Shown here: one piece after another, positions 59,738-64,000 of the stretch
Numbering within the stretch: position 1 is the stretch's first letter
Layout: the number at the start of each line of letters is the position of its first letter
Assembly: GCA_027484055.1 (NCBI GenBank)
Contig: JAIXQH010000051.1
Coordinates: 62,001 to 126,000, forward strand
Source: Verrucomicrobiaceae bacterium
Lineage (GTDB): Bacteria; Verrucomicrobiota; Verrucomicrobiia; Verrucomicrobiales; Akkermansiaceae
Direction: 5' to 3'
DNA: 64,000 bases
Position numbers and translations under genes: made by a program
The notes under the pieces: generated by a model
The model's database searches: none
What the model saw: the letters and a program-made list of their open reading frames with translations, nothing else
What the model was told of the DNA's origin: nothing

Positions 59738-62617
59738 TCAGAACTTCGTGGCGGCGGCTGATTTGATTTCCTCTAGCTTGGAACGATCCGGGGCGGCGCC
59801 TCTTGCTTGATCCGGCTTGCCGCCGCCTTTGCCGCCGGCGAGGGCGGCTAGGTCGCGGAGGAGGTCACCGGCTTTGAGGCCGGCGGCTAGGGCGTCGGGG
59901 CCGCAGTGGGTGGCGAGGTGGAGTTTTTCGCCGTCGTCTACGATGAGCAGGGCGGGGCCGGCGAATTGCTTTTTCTTGAGGCCGTTCTGGAGTTCTTGGA
60001 GCAGGGAGGCGTCGGACTCGAAGGAGACGATGATGGGTTTTCCTATCGCGATCAACTCGGCGAGGGATTCGTCGGCGAGGGCAGCGGCTTGGGCGGACTG
60101 GATTTTTTTGATGCGCTTTTCGGCTTCGATGGCTCCGGCTTGGGTTTCCTCAAGCGTGCGTTGGCCGTGGGCGAAGGTGGCGTTGATTTGGGAAATGTCT
60201 GCACGTTCGGCGAGCATGGCTTCCATGATGTGCGGGAAGTCGTTGACGGTGACGGCGTCCTCGCCGAGGGAGCTTAGCTTTTCATTGGCGGCGTGGAGCT
60301 TGGCGCGGGCGGCCTTGATCTCGTGGTCCCATTTTTCGACGGACTCATTCAGATAGGCCCAGGCGGCTTCTCCGCAGACGGCTTCGATGCGGCGGACGCC
60401 GGAAGCGATGGCACCTTCGGATTTGATTTTGAAAAGTCCGATCTCGCCGGTGTTGCGGACGTGGGTGCCGCCGCAGAGTTCCTGTGAGTAGCCGGTGAGC
60501 GAGCCGGGTTCGCCGCCGATCTGGACGACGCGGACGAGGTCGCCGTATTTGTCGCCGAAGAATTGCATGATGTCTGGGCGGCCCTTGATGGAGGCGTGGG
60601 GGACTTCTTTCCAGCTGACGGAATCGTTGGCCTTGATGGAGGCGTTGACCTTTTCCTCCATGGCGGCGAGTTGCTCGGGTGTGACGGCGGCGCTGTTGAA
60701 GTCGAAGCGCAGGCGGTTTTCATCGACGGAGGAACCCTGCTGCGCGGCGTCGGCGGAGACGACTTCGTGCAGCGCCCAGTGGAGAAGGTGGGTGGCGGTG
60801 TGGTGGGCTTCGATCGGGCGGCGGCGTTTTTCGTCGAGCTTGAGCGTGACATTGTCACCGACTTTGACGGAAGCGGAGGAAGCGATGATGTGGGCGCGGG
60901 CCTTGCCGATTTGTTGGGTGCCGGTGATTTCGATGTCGTCGTTGAGAGTGCCGGTGTCACCGGATTGGCCGCCCATTTCGGCGTAGAAGACGGTCTTGTC
61001 GGTGATGACGAAGAGGGTGTCTTCCTGCGGGTGGATTTCGAGGATGGTGGCTTGGACGGTGTCGTTCTCGAAGCCGGTGAATTCGGTGACGGCCTCGGTG
61101 GAGATGTCGAGGGCGCGGACGACGGTGGTTTTTTGAGCGGCGCGGGAACGTTCTTTCTGTTGCTCCATGAGCTGTTCGAACCGTCTGACATCTACATTGA
61201 GCCCCCGTTCAAGAGCCATCAACTCAGTGAGGTCCAATGGGAAACCAAATGTATCATAAAGCTGGAAGGCGAAGTCTCCAGAAATGGTTCCGCCCTGTCC
61301 AACATCTGTATATTCTCCGGGTGTGATGGAGACTTCCATTTCCGCCATGGCACCGTTCGCTTCTGAAAGTAGGTTTGCGGCAATCTCAAAAAGCGTAGTT
61401 CCCCGATCCAGCGTCTGATTAAAGCTCGCCTCTTCCTGCTCAAGCGTCTGCCGGACGACGTCCTGACGGTTCTTCAACTCAGGGAAAACTCCGCCCATTT
61501 CACTTACCAGCGTTTCCACCAGCGCGCCGAAGAACGGCTTTTCTCCGGAGAACCCAAGCTGACGTCCATATCTCACAGCGCGGCGGAGGATGCGGCGGAG
61601 GACGTAGTTTCTACCGTTGTTGCCGGGCATGATGCCATCCGCGATGGAGAATGATAGAGTCCGCAAGTGGTCGGCGATGACGCGGAAGGCGATGGCGGTT
61701 TTCATTTCCTCGGTGAAGAGGGAGCGGTCGGCGCCGAGTTCGGGGTAGATGTTGACGTAGGTTTTTCCGCTGAGTTCTTCGAGTTTGCGGAAGATGGGTT
61801 GGAAGACGTCGGTGGCGTAGTTGGAGGGTTTTTTCGAGAAGTCGGTGAAGCCTTTGGTGTTTTGGATGATCGAGCAGGCGCGCTCGAAGCCCATGCCGGT
61901 ATCGACGTGTTTGGCGGGGAGCTCGCGGAAGCTGCCGTCGGCCTCGGCGTTGTATTGGATGAAGACGAGGTTCCAGATCTCGATGCAGAGGTCGGAGTCG
62001 TTGTTGACGAGGTCGCGGCCGGTGACGGGATTGCCTTCGGGTGTGAGGTCGACGTGGAGTTCGGAGCAGGGTCCGCAGGGGCCGGTTTCGCCCATCATCC
62101 AGAAGTTATCTTTGACGTTGCCGTGGACGATTTGCACGGCGGGATCACAGCCTTTGGAAACGAAAAGGGCGGCCCAGAGGTCGTAGGCTTCTTGGTCGAA
62201 ATTCCCGGGATCGCCTTCTTTCGGCGCATAGACGGAGGCGTAGAGGCGGTGGGCTGGGAGGCCCCAGCGTTCGACGACGAGTTCCCAGGCCCAGGCGATG
62301 GCTTCTTTTTTGAAATAGTTTCCGAACGACCAGTTCCCGAGCATTTCGAAGAACGTGTGGTGATAGGTGTCGTAGCCGACATCCTCGAGGTCGTTGTGCT
62401 TGCCGCCGGCGCGGATGCATTTCTGCGTATCGGCGGCGCGCGGTGGATCGTAGGGGGCTTTTTCGACGCCGAGGAAATAGGGGACGAAGGGGTTCATCCC
62501 GGCATTGGTGAACAGCAGGCCGGGCGACTGCGGGAGCAGCGAGGCGGAGGGGACGATGGTGTGCTGTTTCTCTTTGAAAAAATCGAGGAACGATTGGCGG
62601 ATCTCGGCGGATGTCAT
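59738..62617 (-). CDS. alaS: Alanyl-tRNA synthetase
   Basis: A 959-residue class II synthetase. Catalytic core: SFLDFFKEKQHTIVPSASL, TNAGMNPFVPYFLG, DDLEDVGYDTYHHTFFEMLGNWS-type motif region and ADHLRTLSFSIADG. Editing domain: HHTATHLLHWAL and CGGTHVRNTGEIG (zinc-binding HXXXH and CXXXH). The C-Ala oligomerisation part ends GGGKPDQARGAAPDRS. It charges tRNA-Ala and clears mischarged Ser/Gly. The last 31 codons are duplicated upstream of the AbrB-PIN-XRE module, together with the palindromic element. The start MTSAEIRQ is at 62617. Confidence 0.97.
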   Translation of the reverse strand: MTSAEIRQSFLDFFKEKQHTIVPSASLLPQSPGLLFTNAGMNPFVPYFLGVEKAPYDPPRAADTQKCIRAGGKHNDLEDVGYDTYHHTFFEMLGNWSFGNYFKKEAIAWAWELVVERWGLPAHRLYASVYAPKEGDPGNFDQEAYDLWAALFVSKGCDPAVQIVHGNVKDNFWMMGETGPCGPCSELHVDLTPEGNPVTGRDLVNNDSDLCIEIWNLVFIQYNAEADGSFRELPAKHVDTGMGFERACSIIQNTKGFTDFSKKPSNYATDVFQPIFRKLEELSGKTYVNIYPELGADRSLFTEEMKTAIAFRVIADHLRTLSFSIADGIMPGNNGRNYVLRRILRRAVRYGRQLGFSGEKPFFGALVETLVSEMGGVFPELKNRQDVVRQTLEQEEASFNQTLDRGTTLFEIAANLLSEANGAMAEMEVSITPGEYTDVGQGGTISGDFAFQLYDTFGFPLDLTELMALERGLNVDVRRFEQLMEQQKERSRAAQKTTVVRALDISTEAVTEFTGFENDTVQATILEIHPQEDTLFVITDKTVFYAEMGGQSGDTGTLNDDIEITGTQQIGKARAHIIASSASVKVGDNVTLKLDEKRRRPIEAHHTATHLLHWALHEVVSADAAQQGSSVDENRLRFDFNSAAVTPEQLAAMEEKVNASIKANDSVSWKEVPHASIKGRPDIMQFFGDKYGDLVRVVQIGGEPGSLTGYSQELCGGTHVRNTGEIGLFKIKSEGAIASGVRRIEAVCGEAAWAYLNESVEKWDHEIKAARAKLHAANEKLSSLGEDAVTVNDFPHIMEAMLAERADISQINATFAHGQRTLEETQAGAIEAEKRIKKIQSAQAAALADESLAELIAIGKPIIVSFESDASLLQELQNGLKKKQFAGPALLIVDDGEKLHLATHCGPDALAAGLKAGDLLRDLAALAGGKGGGKPDQARGAAPDRSKLEEIKSAAATKF

Positions 62618-62758
62618 GGGAACGAATAAATGGGAAAGTCTTTACGGCGGGACGCCGCGACCACGTTGGTGGAGGGCCGGGGGCGCTGTAAAGCCTTGTG
62701 TCGGGTCTGAATGCAAGCGTTGCCGAGGCGGAATTTCTCGGGTATGTGTGGACCAGAA

Positions 62759-64000
62759 ATGAATTCATCGCTGCGCTATTGCCCGGATTTACTGCATTAT
62801 TCCCGCCGAATCAGCCGTGAGGTAAGGGTGGGAAATGTCGGAGTGGGTGGAGAAAACCCGATCCGTGTGCAGTCGATGATCACCTCGGACACGCGGGACA
62901 CGGCGGCCTGTGTGGCAGAGGTGCTGGGCTTGGCGGAGGCCGGTTGTGAGATCGTGCGGATCACGGCGCAGACGCGGATTTACGCGGCGAATTTAGAAAA
63001 CATTTCCCGGGAAGTGCGGGCGGCGGGCTGTCAGGTGCCGCTGGTGGCAGACATCCATTTCAAGCCAGATGCGGCGATGGAGGCGGCGAAGTGGGTGGAA
63101 AAGATCCGGGTGAATCCGGGGAATTTCGTGGATAAGAAGAAGTTTGAAATCCGCGAATACAGCGACGCGCAGTATGCGGAGGAGCTGGAGCGGATCCGGG
63201 CGGAATTCACGCCGCTGGTGCAGAGATGCAAGGATTTGGGCCGGGCGATGCGGATCGGGACGAACCACGGCTCGCTCTCGGACCGAATCATGAACCGCTA
63301 CGGCGACACACCGCTGGGGATGTGTGAAAGCGCCTTGGAATTCGCGAGGCTGGCGCGGGAAAATGATTACCATAATTTCGTTTTCTCGATGAAGGCGTCG
63401 AACCCGAAGGTGATGATCGAGGCGTATCGGCTGCTTGTGGCGCGACTGGTGGACGAGGGGCCGGATTGGAATTACCCGATTCACCTCGGTGTGACGGAGG
63501 CGGGCGATGGTGAAGACGGGCGGATTAAGAGCGCCATCGGAATCGGTTCGCTACTGGCGGACGGCATCGGCGATACGATCCGAGTCTCACTGACGGAGGA
63601 TGCGATTTATGAAATCCCGGTCGCACGGGAATTGGCGGCTCCTTTTGCTAAGGGGGGAGTCATGATGCAGACTGAAGCTGCTACTTGCGCCCTAACTCCC
63701 TCCTACAACCCGTTCTCCTACCAGCGACGGGCTAGCTCGACGCTGACCATCATGGGCCACGAGCTGGGTGGGGAGAAAACGGTGCGCGTTTTCACGACCC
63801 AGGAATGCTGGAACGCGCTGGCTCACAAGATCGCGGGGATGGGCGATTTTAAACCGGAAATCATCTGGGAAAAATCAGGCGTCGTGGAGATCGATCCACG
63901 TGATGAAGCCGCCATTTCCTCGCTGAATGCCGAGGCTGAGCCACGACTGGTCAGCGTGAAGGATGGGCTGGATTTGGGGGTCATCCATGCGTTTCGCGAG
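62759..64000 (+). CDS. ispG: 4-hydroxy-3-methylbut-2-enyl diphosphate synthase (GcpE/IspG), partial
   Basis: The reading frame from the ATG at 62759 (MNSSLRYCPDLLHYSRR) runs off the right edge after 414 codons. The TIM-barrel half has the signature VGGENPIRVQSMITSDT, LVADIHFKPDAAMEAA and the motif RIGTNHGSLSDRIMNRYG, then GVTEAGDGEDG. After it comes a long insertion (about 300-410) absent from the E. coli enzyme and typical of the chlamydial, verrucomicrobial and plant long form. The C-terminal iron-sulfur domain with its three cysteines must lie beyond the window. It converts MEcPP to HMBPP in the MEP isoprenoid pathway. Confidence 0.95.
   Translation, partial: MNSSLRYCPDLLHYSRRISREVRVGNVGVGGENPIRVQSMITSDTRDTAACVAEVLGLAEAGCEIVRITAQTRIYAANLENISREVRAAGCQVPLVADIHFKPDAAMEAAKWVEKIRVNPGNFVDKKKFEIREYSDAQYAEELERIRAEFTPLVQRCKDLGRAMRIGTNHGSLSDRIMNRYGDTPLGMCESALEFARLARENDYHNFVFSMKASNPKVMIEAYRLLVARLVDEGPDWNYPIHLGVTEAGDGEDGRIKSAIGIGSLLADGIGDTIRVSLTEDAIYEIPVARELAAPFAKGGVMMQTEAATCALTPSYNPFSYQRRASSTLTIMGHELGGEKTVRVFTTQECWNALAHKIAGMGDFKPEIIWEKSGVVEIDPRDEAAISSLNAEAEPRLVSVKDGLDLGVIHAFRE

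Noticed and set aside
61667-62629. Long antisense open frame (320 codons) opposite alaS, and another at 60563-61366
   Set aside because: Both are shadows of the high-GC alaS gene, composed of Val/Gly/Asp repeats with no homology.

Overview
The window looks like a chromosomal piece of a verrucomicrobial bacterium (Verrucomicrobiales-like). The grounds are two DUF1080 (3-keto-disaccharide hydrolase-type) secreted proteins, two proteins with PEP-CTERM-type sorting tails ending in arginine runs, a long-form IspG, an EboD-type dehydroquinate-synthase paralogue, and the mix of Gram-negative envelope genes (kdsB, heptosyltransferase, RND efflux, OmpA) with planctomycete/verrucomicrobial families. 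Assignment is inference from gene content; no rRNA is present.

Region A (1-14,422) is a genomic island. Its right edge is the 3' half of a tRNA-Cys gene beside a tyrosine integrase. Reading leftward from about 10.1 kb is a compact seven-gene operon: a SLOG-like/SLATT-like six-TM sensor, a formylglycine-generating-enzyme (FGE)-like protein, two GNAT acetyltransferases, two more FGE-like proteins (the last frameshifted) and an LRR-Roc-COR (Roco) GTPase that runs off the window. Divergent from it is a trypsin-NUC1 nuclease fusion with a small N-terminal helical domain. Sensor, switch GTPase, modifying/accessory proteins and a protease-nuclease effector together look like an undescribed immune or conflict system, and this is the main discovery candidate.

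Region B (14.5-53 kb) is mostly housekeeping and envelope: glycolate oxidase-type GlcD, short-type glycogen phosphorylase, a GT9 heptosyltransferase, an MFS-acyltransferase fusion, tRNA-Arg, CvfB, PgsA-type phosphatidyltransferase, bL36, TcdA, a phosphoesterase, a Nudix hydrolase, KdsB, PyrG, a divergent RND efflux set, DegQ-type protease, OmpA-type protein, TauE/SafE transporter and outer-membrane proteins. A 1.5-kb PEP-CTERM cassette here is flanked by a duplicated 5' end of the GT9 gene.

Region C (53.2-59.8 kb) is a second accessory zone: a HigBA toxin-antitoxin pair, an 818-residue SEC-C protein with a PD-(D/E)XK-type nuclease motif, a decayed 21-bp tandem repeat, and a three-gene AbrB-PIN-XRE module flanked by duplicated copies of the alaS 3' end plus a 114-bp palindromic element. 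alaS and a partial long-form ispG close the window.
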